A stretch of DNA of 64,000 nucleotides from CALCMJ01 sp964475415. GTDB taxonomy: Bacteria; Bacteroidota; Bacteroidia; Chitinophagales; Saprospiraceae. The notes under the pieces were generated by a model. It saw only the letters and a program-made list of their open reading frames with translations, had not been told where the DNA came from and did no database searches. The position numbers were made by a program, and so were the translations under genes. Every line of letters starts with the position of its first letter. The stretch's first letter is position 1. Below, one piece after another: positions 54,991 to 64,000 of the stretch. Location: assembly GCA_964475415.1 (NCBI GenBank), contig CAYYWZ010000003.1, positions 1-64,000 on the forward strand. The letters are read 5' to 3'.

Positions 54991-56898
54991 ATGAATAAAG
55001 TACAGCATTTTAGTCTTTTCAGTGATTTTGATATTGAGTTGTTTTCTGCAGGAAAACATTACAAATTATATAATAAGTTAGGTTCTCATCTAGTAGAATG
55101 TAATGGTGAACAAGGGGTATACTTTGCTGTTTATGCCCCTGGGGCCAAGGAGGTTTCGGTAATGGGTAATTTCAATTTTTGGAATGGTTACGAACATAAG
55201 TTATCGGTTCGCTGGGATGGATCAGGGATCTGGGAAGGATTTATATCAGGGCTGAAACATGGGGATCTATACAAGTATAGAATTTTGTCGCATCATGATG
55301 ATAAAGTACGCGAGAAGACGGATCCCTATGCAAGAAAATATGAGATGCCACCTAAGACAGCAAGTTGTATTTGGGATGCTCAGTATGATTGGCAGGATCA
55401 AGAATGGATGGCCAGCAGAGCTAATAAGAATTCACTCGATCAGCCCATGTCTATTTATGAAATCCATCTTGGGAGTTGGAAGAAAAAGGAAGGGGATTTT
55501 CGTTCCCTTCATTATACAGAATTAGCAGAAGATCTTGTGCAGTATCTGCAAGAAATGGGATATACGCATGTAGAGATGATGCCTATAACAGAGCATCCTT
55601 TTTTTCCTTCATGGGGCTATCTGAGTACAGGGTATTTTGCTCCGACTTCCAGATACGGTGATCCTGAAGAATTTAAATATTTAGTAGATAGATTACACCA
55701 AGCTAGTATAGGTGTATACCTCGATTGGGTACCAGCACATTTTCCCTCGGACGAATATGCATTAGCTGATTTTGATGGCACCTGTCTATATGAGCATCCA
55801 GATAGGAAGAAAGGTTTTCATCCTGACTGGAACAGTTTGATATTTAATTTTGAGCGGCCAGAAATATGCGCTTTTTTGATTTCTAGTGCTCATTTCTGGT
55901 TAGAGCATTTTCACATAGATGGGCTGAGAGTAGATGCTGTAGCATCTATGTTATATCTAGATTACTCTAGAGAAGAAGGACAATGGGAACCAAACCAGTA
56001 TGGAGGTAATGAATACCTTGCAGCTATAGATCTACTAAAAGAATTGAACCTATCTGTATACAAAGATTTTCCTGATATACAGATGATGGCGGAGGAGTCC
56101 ACAGCATTTTCAGGAGTTACTAGGCCTGTGGATCTAGGAGGATTAGGCTTTGGTCTTAAGTGGATGATGGGTTGGATGAATGACAGCTTAGAATACTTCA
56201 GCTTGGACCCTATATATAGAAAATATCATCATGGCGATATAAGCAGATCGCTCACCTATGCTTTTTCTGAAAATTATATTCTGCCACTGTCTCATGACGA
56301 GGTAGTGCATGGCAAAAATTCTATTCCATATAAGATGCCTGGTGACGAGTGGCAGAGATTTGCTCATACCAGATTATTATATATATACATGTTTACCCAT
56401 CCAGGTCAGAAGTTATTGTTTATGGGGCTAGATATAGGTCAGACAGAAGAGTGGAAGGTAAATGAAAGTATATCTTGGCACTTATTAGATTTTGCTCCTC
56501 ATAAAGGTTTACAGGAATTTATCAAAGCCTTAAATAAAACTTACACATCTACTCCAGCGCTTTACGAAATTAATTATGCTATGGAGGGTTTCGAGTGGAT
56601 AGATTATCAAGATCATGAAAACTCTATTTTAGCCTACATCAGAAAAGGCAAGGAAGGATATGTGATCATCGTATGTAACTTCACACCTAGAGCAATGGAG
56701 GATTACAGGATAGGAGTGCCAGAGTTAGTTAGCTACAGTAGTTTGCTTAATTCTGATGATGATATTTTCTGGGGGTCAGGTATTACATTAGAAACTGTCG
56801 AAGCAGAAGAGATAGGACAACATGGTCGAGATTACTCTATTTCCATTCCCATTCCAGCATTGGGTGCTATTATTCTAAAACCAGAAAAAACAAAATAG
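54991..56898 (+). CDS. glgB: 1,4-alpha-glucan branching enzyme
   Basis: A 635-residue GH13 enzyme that makes alpha-1,6 branches in glycogen. Start is ATG 54991 (MNKVQHFSL); a TTG lies one codon before. An N-terminal CBM48 domain (GVYFAVYAPGAKEVSVMGNFNFWNG) precedes the barrel. Catalytic residues: nucleophile D315 in GLRVDAVASML, acid in MMAEEST near 368, and D436 in LSHDEVVHGK. Typical branching enzyme sequence (HPFFPSWGYLSTGYFAPTSRYG). First gene of the glycogen operon; its stop overlaps the glgA start by one base. Confidence 0.96.
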   Translation: MNKVQHFSLFSDFDIELFSAGKHYKLYNKLGSHLVECNGEQGVYFAVYAPGAKEVSVMGNFNFWNGYEHKLSVRWDGSGIWEGFISGLKHGDLYKYRILSHHDDKVREKTDPYARKYEMPPKTASCIWDAQYDWQDQEWMASRANKNSLDQPMSIYEIHLGSWKKKEGDFRSLHYTELAEDLVQYLQEMGYTHVEMMPITEHPFFPSWGYLSTGYFAPTSRYGDPEEFKYLVDRLHQASIGVYLDWVPAHFPSDEYALADFDGTCLYEHPDRKKGFHPDWNSLIFNFERPEICAFLISSAHFWLEHFHIDGLRVDAVASMLYLDYSREEGQWEPNQYGGNEYLAAIDLLKELNLSVYKDFPDIQMMAEESTAFSGVTRPVDLGGLGFGLKWMMGWMNDSLEYFSLDPIYRKYHHGDISRSLTYAFSENYILPLSHDEVVHGKNSIPYKMPGDEWQRFAHTRLLYIYMFTHPGQKLLFMGLDIGQTEEWKVNESISWHLLDFAPHKGLQEFIKALNKTYTSTPALYEINYAMEGFEWIDYQDHENSILAYIRKGKEGYVIIVCNFTPRAMEDYRIGVPELVSYSSLLNSDDDIFWGSGITLETVEAEEIGQHGRDYSISIPIPALGAIILKPEKTK

Positions 56899-58337
56899 TG
56901 AAATCAGTATTGCATATATCCACGGAATGTTACCCTGCTGCTAAAGCAGGAGGCATGGGGGATGTTGTAGGTGCTTTACCCATCTATTTACCAGAGGTAG
57001 GTTATAAAGCATCTGTCATAATTCCTAAGTATAGTAATAAGTGGATCAGTGAGCAAGAGACTAAAGCTGTAGCTAATGGTAAATTTTTATTAGGAGGGGA
57101 ATCTATCGTCTATTCGGTGGAGCGTGTGGTTTCCGAAGAGGAAGTTTTCCCATTATTTGTTTTGGATATTCCAGGTAAGTTTGATCGAGCGTCTATCTAT
57201 CTAGCAGATAATGGAGAAGCTTTTCCAGACGAGGCAGAAAGAAATATTTCTTTCCAGCTTTCGATATTGGAATGGGTAGCTTCGATGAAGAAAAAATTTG
57301 ACATTTTGCATTGTCATGATCATATGACGGGGCTGATACCTTTTTTGATAAGTCATACAGATCGTTATAAGTCACTAGAAAAGATTCCAACATTTTTCAC
57401 CATTCATAATGGACAGTACAGAGGTGTTTTTGATTGGTCGAAAGCTAAATTGTTACCAGATTTTGACATAACGAAAAGTGGCTTACTGGAATGGGATGAT
57501 AGTATACATAGTCTTGCGACTGCCATAAAGTGTGCAACTAGAATCAATACTGTTTCGCCCTCTTACATGGAAGAACTTTCTGAAGACTTCGATAGATTAA
57601 CTTCTCTAATTAGAGGTGTTTCCGAAAAGACACTGGGAATACTTAATGGTATAGATACCAATGTGTGGGATCCTAAGGGCGATCCCATGATAATACATCA
57701 TCTTAAAAAGAGTCCTAAGCTTTTTAAGTCAAAAAACAAAGAAGCATTAGCTGAGCAATACGGATTTGATCCATCACTACCTCTAGTAAGTTTTATAGGA
57801 AGATTTGCTTATGAAAAAGGAGCGGACTTGTTGTCTGGCGCCATGGATCAAATATTGCGTTTTCATAAAGATATTCAGTTTTTTGTACTAGGATCGGGTG
57901 ACCGAAAAATTGAAGAGGCGGTAAGTGCCTTGCAGCGTACTTATCCAGAAAATGTAATAGCTGTAATAGCCTATGATGAGGCACTTGCACATAAGATATA
58001 TGCAGGATCAGATTTTATTCTTATGCCTTCACGTTTTGAACCCTGTGGCCTGAACCAAATGTATGCTATGCGTTATGGTACAACACCCATAGCTCGATAT
58101 ACTGGAGGTCTTAAAGATACGGTTCCTGACATAGGAGATGGAGGTAACGGCATTAGATTTTTAAGAGCTTCTGAGCAAGATATTGTATATTCTATAGGAA
58201 GAGCAGTAGAATTTTATAACGATAAGAAATCCTATTTAGACCATACAAAAAAGATAATGAAATTAGACTTTTCGTGGAAACAATCAGCACAACAATATGC
58301 TGATAATTATAATAAAACCTTAAACCTTAAGATATGA
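56898..58337 (+). CDS. glgA: Glycogen synthase (ADP-glucose)
   Basis: A 479-residue GT5 glycosyltransferase that adds glucose from ADP-glucose to glycogen. Start is GTG at 56898 in the arrangement TAGTG. The N-terminal signature is TECYPAAKAGGMGDVVGALP, where the Lys of the KAGG motif binds ADP-glucose. Later marks: LHCHDHMTGL, FTIHNGQYRG, VSFIGRFAYEKGADLL and the GT-B loop MPSRFEPCGLNQMYAMRYGT. Length is normal. It overlaps glgC by four bases. Confidence 0.96.
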   Translation: MKSVLHISTECYPAAKAGGMGDVVGALPIYLPEVGYKASVIIPKYSNKWISEQETKAVANGKFLLGGESIVYSVERVVSEEEVFPLFVLDIPGKFDRASIYLADNGEAFPDEAERNISFQLSILEWVASMKKKFDILHCHDHMTGLIPFLISHTDRYKSLEKIPTFFTIHNGQYRGVFDWSKAKLLPDFDITKSGLLEWDDSIHSLATAIKCATRINTVSPSYMEELSEDFDRLTSLIRGVSEKTLGILNGIDTNVWDPKGDPMIIHHLKKSPKLFKSKNKEALAEQYGFDPSLPLVSFIGRFAYEKGADLLSGAMDQILRFHKDIQFFVLGSGDRKIEEAVSALQRTYPENVIAVIAYDEALAHKIYAGSDFILMPSRFEPCGLNQMYAMRYGTTPIARYTGGLKDTVPDIGDGGNGIRFLRASEQDIVYSIGRAVEFYNDKKSYLDHTKKIMKLDFSWKQSAQQYADNYNKTLNLKI

Positions 58338-59617
58338 ATAAAAGTACAGTTGCCATCATACTAGGTGGTGGAGTAGGGAGTAGATTATATCCGCTTACAA
58401 AACATAGATCTAAACCAGCAGTTCCTATTGCTGGTAAGTATAGACTGATAGATATTCCCATTAGTAATTGTCTAAATTCTGATATAAAGAGAATGTTTGT
58501 CTTGACCATGTTTAATTCTGCTTCTCTGAACAGACATATTAAGAACACCTACAACTTCGATATGTTCTCTGATGCTTTTGTAAATATTATGGCTGCAGAA
58601 CAGACACCAGATAATCGAGAATGGTTTCAAGGAACAGCTGATGCAGTGAGGCAATCTAAAGCGGAGTTAGATAAAATTGATTATGAATATGTATTGATAC
58701 TTTCTGGGGATCAATTATACCAGATGGACTTTGAAGAACTTATGAAACACCATATAGATTCAGAATCTGATATAACAGTAGCCACAATTCCGGTAGTAGA
58801 AAATGATGCTACTTCTTTTGGTATTTTGAAAGTAGGTAACGAGTCTATTATAGATGATTTTATCGAAAAGCCTTCCGTGGACATTGTACAAGACTGGAAG
58901 TCTCCAGTGTCGGAAGAAATGACAAAAGAAGGAAAGGAATATCTCGCTTCTATGGGGATATATGTATTCAATAAAAAAGTATTAAATGATTTGTTTGACA
59001 GCTTACCAGATGCAAATGATTTCGGTAAAGAGCTTATCCCGCATAGTGTACACAGTGACTCGATGAAAGTATCTAGTTATCCTTTTGAAGGTTACTGGAC
59101 AGATATTGGAAATATAAGTTCATTTTACGAAGCTAATCTCAAGCTGACTAAATTTCTACCTGAGTATCATCTTTATGATAATAAAAATAAATTGTATACA
59201 CATGCTAGATATCTAGCACCTTCTAAATTTTTTGACACCAAGATAAGTTTTGGTCTTATATCAGATGGCTGTATTTGTCATGCCAAGGAGATTCATTATT
59301 CTCTTATAGGTATCCGATCTAGAATAGGTAGGAATACGGTTATAAGAGATAGCATTGTGATGGGTAATGACTATTATCAAACGCTAGATGACATGGAAGA
59401 TATGCCTCACAATAAGTTACTTGGGATAGGTAATGACTGCCACATAGAGAGGGCCATACTAGACAAGAACGTAAGAATAGGACATAATGTAAGAATTGTA
59501 GGGAATACGGACTTAGAGGATATAGAGACTGAAAATTACTGTATTAAACAAGGCATTGTTATTGTCAAAAAAGGTGCCTTTATAGAAGATGGAACAGTTA
59601 TAGGGCTGGCAACTTAG
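58334..59617 (+). CDS. glgC: Glucose-1-phosphate adenylyltransferase
   Basis: A 427-residue enzyme that makes ADP-glucose from glucose-1-phosphate and ATP, the committed step in glycogen synthesis. The nucleotidyltransferase motif AIILGGGVGSRLYPLTKHRSKPAVPIAGKYRLIDIPISN is complete, then WFQGTADAVRQ, LSGDQLYQMD and FIEKP. A left-handed beta-helix follows at the C-terminus. The start overlaps the glgA stop (ATGA). Allosteric control is expected for the family but effector cannot be deduced. Confidence 0.96.
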   Translation: MNKSTVAIILGGGVGSRLYPLTKHRSKPAVPIAGKYRLIDIPISNCLNSDIKRMFVLTMFNSASLNRHIKNTYNFDMFSDAFVNIMAAEQTPDNREWFQGTADAVRQSKAELDKIDYEYVLILSGDQLYQMDFEELMKHHIDSESDITVATIPVVENDATSFGILKVGNESIIDDFIEKPSVDIVQDWKSPVSEEMTKEGKEYLASMGIYVFNKKVLNDLFDSLPDANDFGKELIPHSVHSDSMKVSSYPFEGYWTDIGNISSFYEANLKLTKFLPEYHLYDNKNKLYTHARYLAPSKFFDTKISFGLISDGCICHAKEIHYSLIGIRSRIGRNTVIRDSIVMGNDYYQTLDDMEDMPHNKLLGIGNDCHIERAILDKNVRIGHNVRIVGNTDLEDIETENYCIKQGIVIVKKGAFIEDGTVIGLAT

Positions 59618-59738
59618 TGATAAATTTTTTATTTCATGTGGTTTAAATTTGGAGGATTTTTATGCTACCATGGATTTAGTGTAATTTTTACCCAAAGAAT
59701 GTTAATTTCACTATTTCATTGAATTAAGAAATGGAATT

Positions 59739-62111
59739 ATGCAGGAAAACACAGGTGTTTTAGAATTTTATCCAGGGAAATTGCAGGAAGCACTTCTCGA
59801 AGGAGATGTTTGTACAATAATATCAGACAATGATACTATTCTCAAGATCTATTGTATTTCAGATGATATATTAAGATTCCGATACGCAACTGATGGGTAT
59901 TTCGAAGATGACTTTTCTTATGCCATAAGTGAAAAGTATAATCATAAAGTTGGTGATGTTGTACTCAAGGAAACAACAGACAGTATAGAATTACATACAG
60001 AAACATTAGTATGTAGAGTTAGTAAATCTAATCTTGCAATAGATATTTCTGATCAGAATGGCAATCTCATTTTAGAAGACGAAAAAGGTTTTCACTGGGA
60101 ACGCAATCAAGAACATGGTGGTAACATCGTGCAAATGACTAAAAAAATTCAGACCAAAGAAATGTTTTATGGTCTAGGGGATAAACCCACAGACCTAAAT
60201 ATCAAAGGCAAAAGATTCGAAAACTGGGGAACGGATAATTACGGCTACGAAAAAAATGCTGACCCACTGTATAAGAGTATTCCTTTCTACTATGGATTGC
60301 ACAATGGAATAGGTTATGGTGTATTTTTTGACAATACCTTTAGAGCTTATTTTGATTTCGGTAGTGAGAGAAATACGGCGACAAGTTTTTGGGCACACGG
60401 TGGAGAAATGAATTATTATTTTATTGCAGGTCCGCAGCTTATGGATGTATGTGAGCGCTACACCTTATTGACAGGAACACCTGAGATGCCTCCATTATGG
60501 GCTTTGGGTTTCCAGCAATGTAAGTGGAGTTATTACCCAGAATCTAATGTCAAAGAAGTTACAAGTAAGATGCGGGAATTAGAAATCCCTTGTGATGCCA
60601 TATATCTGGATATAGATTACATGGATGGCTTCAGATGCTTTACCTGGGACAAAGAAAAATTTCCCGATCCTAAGAGAATGGTCAAAGAGCTTGCTGATGA
60701 TGGATTCAAAACCATGGTCATTATAGATCCAGGAATAAAAATAGATAAAGAATATAGTGTCTTTACGGAGGGACTAGAGAAAGGCTATTTTTGTAAAAGG
60801 CCTGACGGTCCTTATGTCAATGGGAAGGTGTGGCCAGGAGAATGTTATTTTCCAGATTTTACCAGACCTGAGGTTAGAACGTGGTGGGCGAGTTTATACG
60901 AAGAATTAATACAAGAGATTGGTGTTGCTGGAGTATGGAATGATATGAATGAGCCAGCTTTATTTGAGGTTGAATCTAAGACTTTTCCAGAAGATGTATT
61001 ACATGACTATGATGGTCATCTTTGTAGCCATAGAAAAGCACACAACATATATGGAATGCAGATGGCGAGAGCAACTGCAGATGGGGTGAAGCAATTCTCA
61101 GGTGGAAAGCGATCTCTTATTATTACGCGATCGGGATATTCAGGATTACAACGATATTCTTCAGTATGGACAGGGGACAATATTGCCTCTTATGAGCACC
61201 TGTGGATTGCTGATGTGCAAGTACAACGCTTAGCCATTTCTGGTATTTCTTTTGCAGGATCAGATATAGGGGGTTTCATAAGCCAACCGACAGGTGAGTT
61301 ATTTACGAGATGGATACAGATGGCTATTTTTCATCCTTTCTGTAGAGTGCATTCATCTGGAGACCATGGAGATCAGGAGCCTTGGTCGTTTGGAGAGAAG
61401 TATACTGATCTCTTCAGAGAAGCAGTAGAACTAAGATATAAGTTGCTTCCATATATCTATACTAGCTTCTATCATTACCATAAGTACGGTAGACCTATGA
61501 TAAGACCTATTGTTTTTCATGACCAAGAAGATACACAGAACCATAATAGAGATCATGAGTTTTTATGTGGTCCAGACATGCTTGTGGTTCCGGTGCTTAG
61601 CGAATCAGCAGTCAGTAGAAATGTATATCTCCCTAAGGGAGATTGGTATAGTTTCTGGGATGGTACTTTGTATCCTGGAAAAACAGAAATAGTGCATAAA
61701 TTCAATATACATAATTTTCCATTTTTTGTAAAAGCTGGAGCAGTAATACCGCTATATCCTGTTATGCAATATACTGGAGAAAAAGAAATAGAAGTTGTAG
61801 ATCTGAAAGTATTCTATACAGTAGAAAAGTACGCTAGTGAGTGGTACGAAGATGAGCATGACGGATATGCTTATGAAAACAAACACTATAGGAAAGCTAA
61901 GTTTACTGTAGAGGGATCCCCTACAGAGTTTAAGATAGAACAGACGATCAAAGGAAAATATGACGCGCCGTTTCACTCCTACAAATTAGACCTAGTAGGT
62001 CTTCCCTTTATACCTTCTGTCATAGAAATAGATGGAGAATCTATGGCTTATAATAAAGAGGGCAACGTTATAAAAGCAGGCTTTAAAAGTTGTGTTCTAA
62101 AATTAGCCTAG
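59739..62111 (+). CDS. GH31 alpha-glucosidase
   Basis: A 790-residue glycoside hydrolase family 31 enzyme. The catalytic nucleophile is D402 in VWNDMNEP and the acid is D480 in WTGDNIASYEHL. Other marks: GLGDKPTDLNIKG, IYLDIDYMDGFRCFTWD and FAGSDIGGF. No signal peptide, so it acts in the cytoplasm, consistent with glycogen or maltodextrin breakdown. It is 121 bases after glgC on the same strand and ends at a terminator, so it is probably the last gene of the glycogen cluster though it may have its own promoter. Confidence 0.93.
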   Translation: MQENTGVLEFYPGKLQEALLEGDVCTIISDNDTILKIYCISDDILRFRYATDGYFEDDFSYAISEKYNHKVGDVVLKETTDSIELHTETLVCRVSKSNLAIDISDQNGNLILEDEKGFHWERNQEHGGNIVQMTKKIQTKEMFYGLGDKPTDLNIKGKRFENWGTDNYGYEKNADPLYKSIPFYYGLHNGIGYGVFFDNTFRAYFDFGSERNTATSFWAHGGEMNYYFIAGPQLMDVCERYTLLTGTPEMPPLWALGFQQCKWSYYPESNVKEVTSKMRELEIPCDAIYLDIDYMDGFRCFTWDKEKFPDPKRMVKELADDGFKTMVIIDPGIKIDKEYSVFTEGLEKGYFCKRPDGPYVNGKVWPGECYFPDFTRPEVRTWWASLYEELIQEIGVAGVWNDMNEPALFEVESKTFPEDVLHDYDGHLCSHRKAHNIYGMQMARATADGVKQFSGGKRSLIITRSGYSGLQRYSSVWTGDNIASYEHLWIADVQVQRLAISGISFAGSDIGGFISQPTGELFTRWIQMAIFHPFCRVHSSGDHGDQEPWSFGEKYTDLFREAVELRYKLLPYIYTSFYHYHKYGRPMIRPIVFHDQEDTQNHNRDHEFLCGPDMLVVPVLSESAVSRNVYLPKGDWYSFWDGTLYPGKTEIVHKFNIHNFPFFVKAGAVIPLYPVMQYTGEKEIEVVDLKVFYTVEKYASEWYEDEHDGYAYENKHYRKAKFTVEGSPTEFKIEQTIKGKYDAPFHSYKLDLVGLPFIPSVIEIDGESMAYNKEGNVIKAGFKSCVLKLA

Positions 62112-62136
62112 ATCTAACAAGTACTCGATATGCTAC

Positions 62137-62177
62137 AAAAAAAACGACTGCGTAAATCTATACTCAGTCGTTTTTTA
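62137..62177. terminator. Terminator of the glycogen cluster
   Basis: AAAAACGACTG (62140-62150) pairs with CAGTCGTTTTT (62165-62175) around a 14-base loop, with A- and T-tracts on both sides, so it works both for the GH31 gene and for the minus-strand TPR gene. Confidence 0.87.
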
Positions 62178-62194
62178 TTTTCAGTAGTTCCTTG

Positions 62195-62809
62195 TTATCT
62201 CATCTTAGGACGTCTGCGTTTGCTAGATCTTCCTTGCATCATCTGCATGCCTTGTTTACCCATAGATCTTGCAACCTTAGATTGACCAGAATTTTGCAGT
62301 GCTTTTTCGAACAAATCTATTTGTTCCTTAAGTTGTGGTTCTGTGATTTTAAGTTTCTTCAGTTCTCTGTATTGATTCTTAGCGGCAGTCCACTTATTTT
62401 TTGATCCATTTATATTAGCAAGCTGAAGTAAGATCATTGCTTTCTCATTATCACTTGGTAATTTTAGTTTAAGAGCTTCTTCAAATAGCGCTTCAGCACC
62501 ATTATGATCTTTTTTGTTCATCAGAATAGAACCTTTCAAGATGTAGTAGAAAGCTCTATTCGTAACATATAGGTATTCTGGCTTCCATGTAAGGCCCAGT
62601 CTTTTTTCTGCACCATCGAAATCTTGCTTCTGTACCATCTGTGCAGCTGACTGGATTGTACCTAACATGATATAACTTACTAGTAGTCCTATCCCTACTA
62701 ATATAAATGGAAAGGCGTACCAGAAACCAAATGCAAATGCTAATCCTATACCTCCTAATAATAGTAAGGCAATCAGAGCAAACTTTAAGTATATATTTAT
62801 AGTAAACAT
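62195..62809 (-). CDS. Membrane-anchored TPR-like protein
   Basis: A 204-residue protein with two N-terminal membrane helices (about residues 6-28 and 32-52), then two or three tetratricopeptide-like repeats (AFYYILKGSILMNKKDHNGAEALFEEALKL, AMILLQLANINGSKNKWTAAKNQY) and a basic tail (SSKRRRPKMR) facing the cytoplasm. No enzyme motif. It probably scaffolds partners at the membrane; partner unknown. TATATTTG at 62829-62836 on the minus strand may be its -7 box. Confidence 0.85.
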   Translation of the reverse strand: MFTINIYLKFALIALLLLGGIGLAFAFGFWYAFPFILVGIGLLVSYIMLGTIQSAAQMVQKQDFDGAEKRLGLTWKPEYLYVTNRAFYYILKGSILMNKKDHNGAEALFEEALKLKLPSDNEKAMILLQLANINGSKNKWTAAKNQYRELKKLKITEPQLKEQIDLFEKALQNSGQSKVARSMGKQGMQMMQGRSSKRRRPKMR

Positions 62810-62828
62810 CTATTCTTATTTTGTTAGG

Positions 62829-62836
62829 CAAATATA
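62829..62836 (-). promoter_or_regulatory. Candidate -7 box of the TPR-like gene
   Basis: TATATTTG on the minus strand matches TAnnTTTG, 19 bases before the start. No -33 TTG partner visible. Confidence 0.4.
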
Positions 62837-62862
62837 AGGATGTTATTAGTATAATATGGCAT

Positions 62863-63426
62863 CTATTTTTTTGAATCTGATATATAGTCTTTTCTTTGGA
62901 TACGATATAGACAGCATTTTTTTAGATCTGGATAATCTATTAGCTTAGGATGTTCGAAGTTATCTTGCTTTATCATACCTATCTTTTGCATCACTTTTTC
63001 AGATTTTACATTTTGTTCGGAAGCTAAGGAATATATTTCTGGTAGGCCTATCGAGTTGAATGCATAATCTAAACTAGCTATAGCACCTTCGGTAGCATAG
63101 CCATTACCCCATGCAGACTTATGTAATCGCCAACCTATATCTGTAAACGGTGCAAAAGGGACATTGTAATCCTGATATGCAATTCCTATAAATCCTATAA
63201 ACTTCCCATCTACTAAGGTGTCAGTAGCAAAATAGCAATACTTTTTTTCGGCAAACATTTTCTGCATTCTCTCGATAAATTCCATGCTCTGTATTCTATC
63301 AGGCATATATGGAAAAAACTCCATCACCTCCTTGTTTTGATTAATAGCAGCCATGGAGTCTAGATCTGACAAGGACCAAGCTCTCATACCTAATCTAGAA
63401 GATGTAAATAAATATTGTTTGGTCAT
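62863..63426 (-). CDS. RimJ/RimL-type GNAT acetyltransferase
   Basis: A 187-residue acetyltransferase of the Acetyltransf_3 group. Marks: LGMRAWSLSDLDSMAAINQNKEVMEFFPYMP at the start, FIGFIGIAYQDYNVPFAPFTDIGWRLHKSAWGNGYATEGAIASLDYAF in the middle (acetyl-CoA loop WGNGYATEG) and ENPKVSEKVMQKIGM-like AEQNVKSEKVMQKIGM later. Probable N-terminal or small-molecule acetylation; acceptor unknown. It is 53 bases upstream of the TPR gene and could share its transcript. Confidence 0.9.
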   Translation of the reverse strand: MTKQYLFTSSRLGMRAWSLSDLDSMAAINQNKEVMEFFPYMPDRIQSMEFIERMQKMFAEKKYCYFATDTLVDGKFIGFIGIAYQDYNVPFAPFTDIGWRLHKSAWGNGYATEGAIASLDYAFNSIGLPEIYSLASEQNVKSEKVMQKIGMIKQDNFEHPKLIDYPDLKKCCLYRIQRKDYISDSKK

Positions 63427-63549
63427 AAGGTTAAAGATAAGTCACTTGTAATTATTAGAAATATAAAACTATTAATTCATAAACAGTCTTCCAATAGACC
63501 TTCTAAATAAGCTTAACAAACAATAATAACTTATTTGTGTTAAATGGTA

Positions 63550-63557
63550 TACTTTTG
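63550..63557 (+). promoter_or_regulatory. Candidate -7 box of the last gene
   Basis: TACTTTTG matches TAnnTTTG and lies 31 bases before the ATG at 63589. Confidence 0.45.
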
Positions 63558-63588
63558 CAAACACATCAAAATTTCTAAAACATAATAT

Positions 63589-64000
63589 ATGAAACACTCT
63601 ATTTTTATTCTGACCCTTATTACATTAATAGCTTGCCAGCAACCATCAAAGGAACATGTATTAACAGAATCAGCTCCTAAGATAGAATATCCTGAGGCAG
63701 TAAGTAAAGTTTTTGAAGCACATGGGGGAATAGATACTTGGAATAAAATGCATGGGCTGTCATATGAAATTGTAAAAGAAGATCAAAATGAAAAACAACT
63801 TATAGATCTGAAAGATAGAAGAGAACGCATAGATGGAGAGGACTTTATTATGGGTTATGATGGTGAGAATTATTGGGTCGAAGCGGATACTACTTATAAA
63901 GGTAATCCTGTATTTTATAAAAATTTAATTTTCTATTTCTATGCTATGCCTTTTGTTGTAGCAGATCCAGGAATCAAATATACTACAGTAGATCCATTAG
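63589..64000 (+). CDS. Lipoprotein, start only (DUF6503-like)
   Basis: The frame opens with ATG 63589 and runs off the window after 137 codons. The start MKHSIFILTLITLIACQQ is a lipoprotein signal with lipobox LIAC. The mature part begins with an AHGGIDTWNKMHGLSYEI segment and continues GYDGENYWVEADTTYKG, as in a family of outer-membrane-associated lipoproteins of Bacteroidota (DUF6503-like). The GGxxxW pattern suggests a LolA/LolB-like beta fold, but this is uncertain without the rest of the protein. Confidence 0.75.
   Translation, partial: MKHSIFILTLITLIACQQPSKEHVLTESAPKIEYPEAVSKVFEAHGGIDTWNKMHGLSYEIVKEDQNEKQLIDLKDRRERIDGEDFIMGYDGENYWVEADTTYKGNPVFYKNLIFYFYAMPFVVADPGIKYTTVDPL

Overview
The window is a 64 kb piece of an AT-rich chromosome from a member of the Bacteroidota. 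The evidence is direct: six open frames or fragments end in type IX secretion (T9SS) type A sorting domains, many genes encode lipoproteins with a lipobox directly before a Cys, starts usually lack a Shine-Dalgarno sequence, and several starts are preceded by TAnnTTTG-type -7 boxes typical of this phylum. Low GC, SdrD-like lipoproteins and an ECF sigma/barrel anti-sigma operon fit Saprospiria or Flavobacteriia; I cannot place it further. No rRNA, tRNA, CRISPR array, prophage or intact insertion sequence was seen.

Layout. 1-4.9 kb: end of a secreted protein, Mn-type superoxide dismutase, peptide release factor 3, and a CPA1 cation/proton antiporter. 4.9-6.9 kb: an accessory patch, with a GC-richer segment, then a ~160-bp repeat array split by a frameshifted unknown gene. 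7-8.1 kb: PadR regulator plus PspC protein with a clear operator candidate. 8.3-16.6 kb: T9SS cargo (small secreted protein, Omp28-like/cleaved-adhesin protein, M4 metalloprotease) around a two-gene ABC exporter. 17.1-18.4 kb: a second accessory patch with a wrecked Fic gene fused to a T9SS sorting domain. 18.4-23.8 kb: an operon of a large SdrD-like lipoprotein, ECF sigma factor, dual-membrane-spanning anti-sigma factor and GIY-YIG protein. 24-36.6 kb: housekeeping and metabolism (Na+/solute symporter, dodecin, TPR lipoprotein, ProC, glycyl-tRNA synthetase, APC permease, GH2 glycosidase, fused E1 2-oxoacid dehydrogenase). 36.7-38.8 kb: an unknown three-gene membrane operon. 39.1-43.4 kb: a form II CO dehydrogenase-like molybdoenzyme operon (coxG-S-L-M). 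43.6-47.3 kb: SGNH-like secreted protein, GNAT enzyme, an orphan class I isoprenoid-synthase-like protein, ferritin. 47.5-51.1 kb: a GAF-like protein with an HD plus Pycsar-effector-type membrane protein. 52-54.9 kb: LVIVD-repeat lipoprotein, a barrel-like secreted protein and its decayed duplicate. 55-62.1 kb: glycogen operon glgB-glgA-glgC followed by a GH31 alpha-glucosidase. 62.2-64 kb: TPR membrane protein, RimJ-type acetyltransferase and the start of a lipoprotein.

How the parts work together. The glycogen block covers ADP-glucose synthesis, chain elongation, branching and probable degradation. The sigma/anti-sigma operon looks like an envelope-sensing circuit. The GAF + HD-PycTM pair is the best candidate for a poorly described signalling or defence-like system because it has the effector domain of Pycsar but no adjacent nucleotide cyclase. 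The two accessory patches (about 5-6.9 kb and 17.1-18.4 kb) carry broken genes, repeats and hairpins and look like places where DNA has come and gone.
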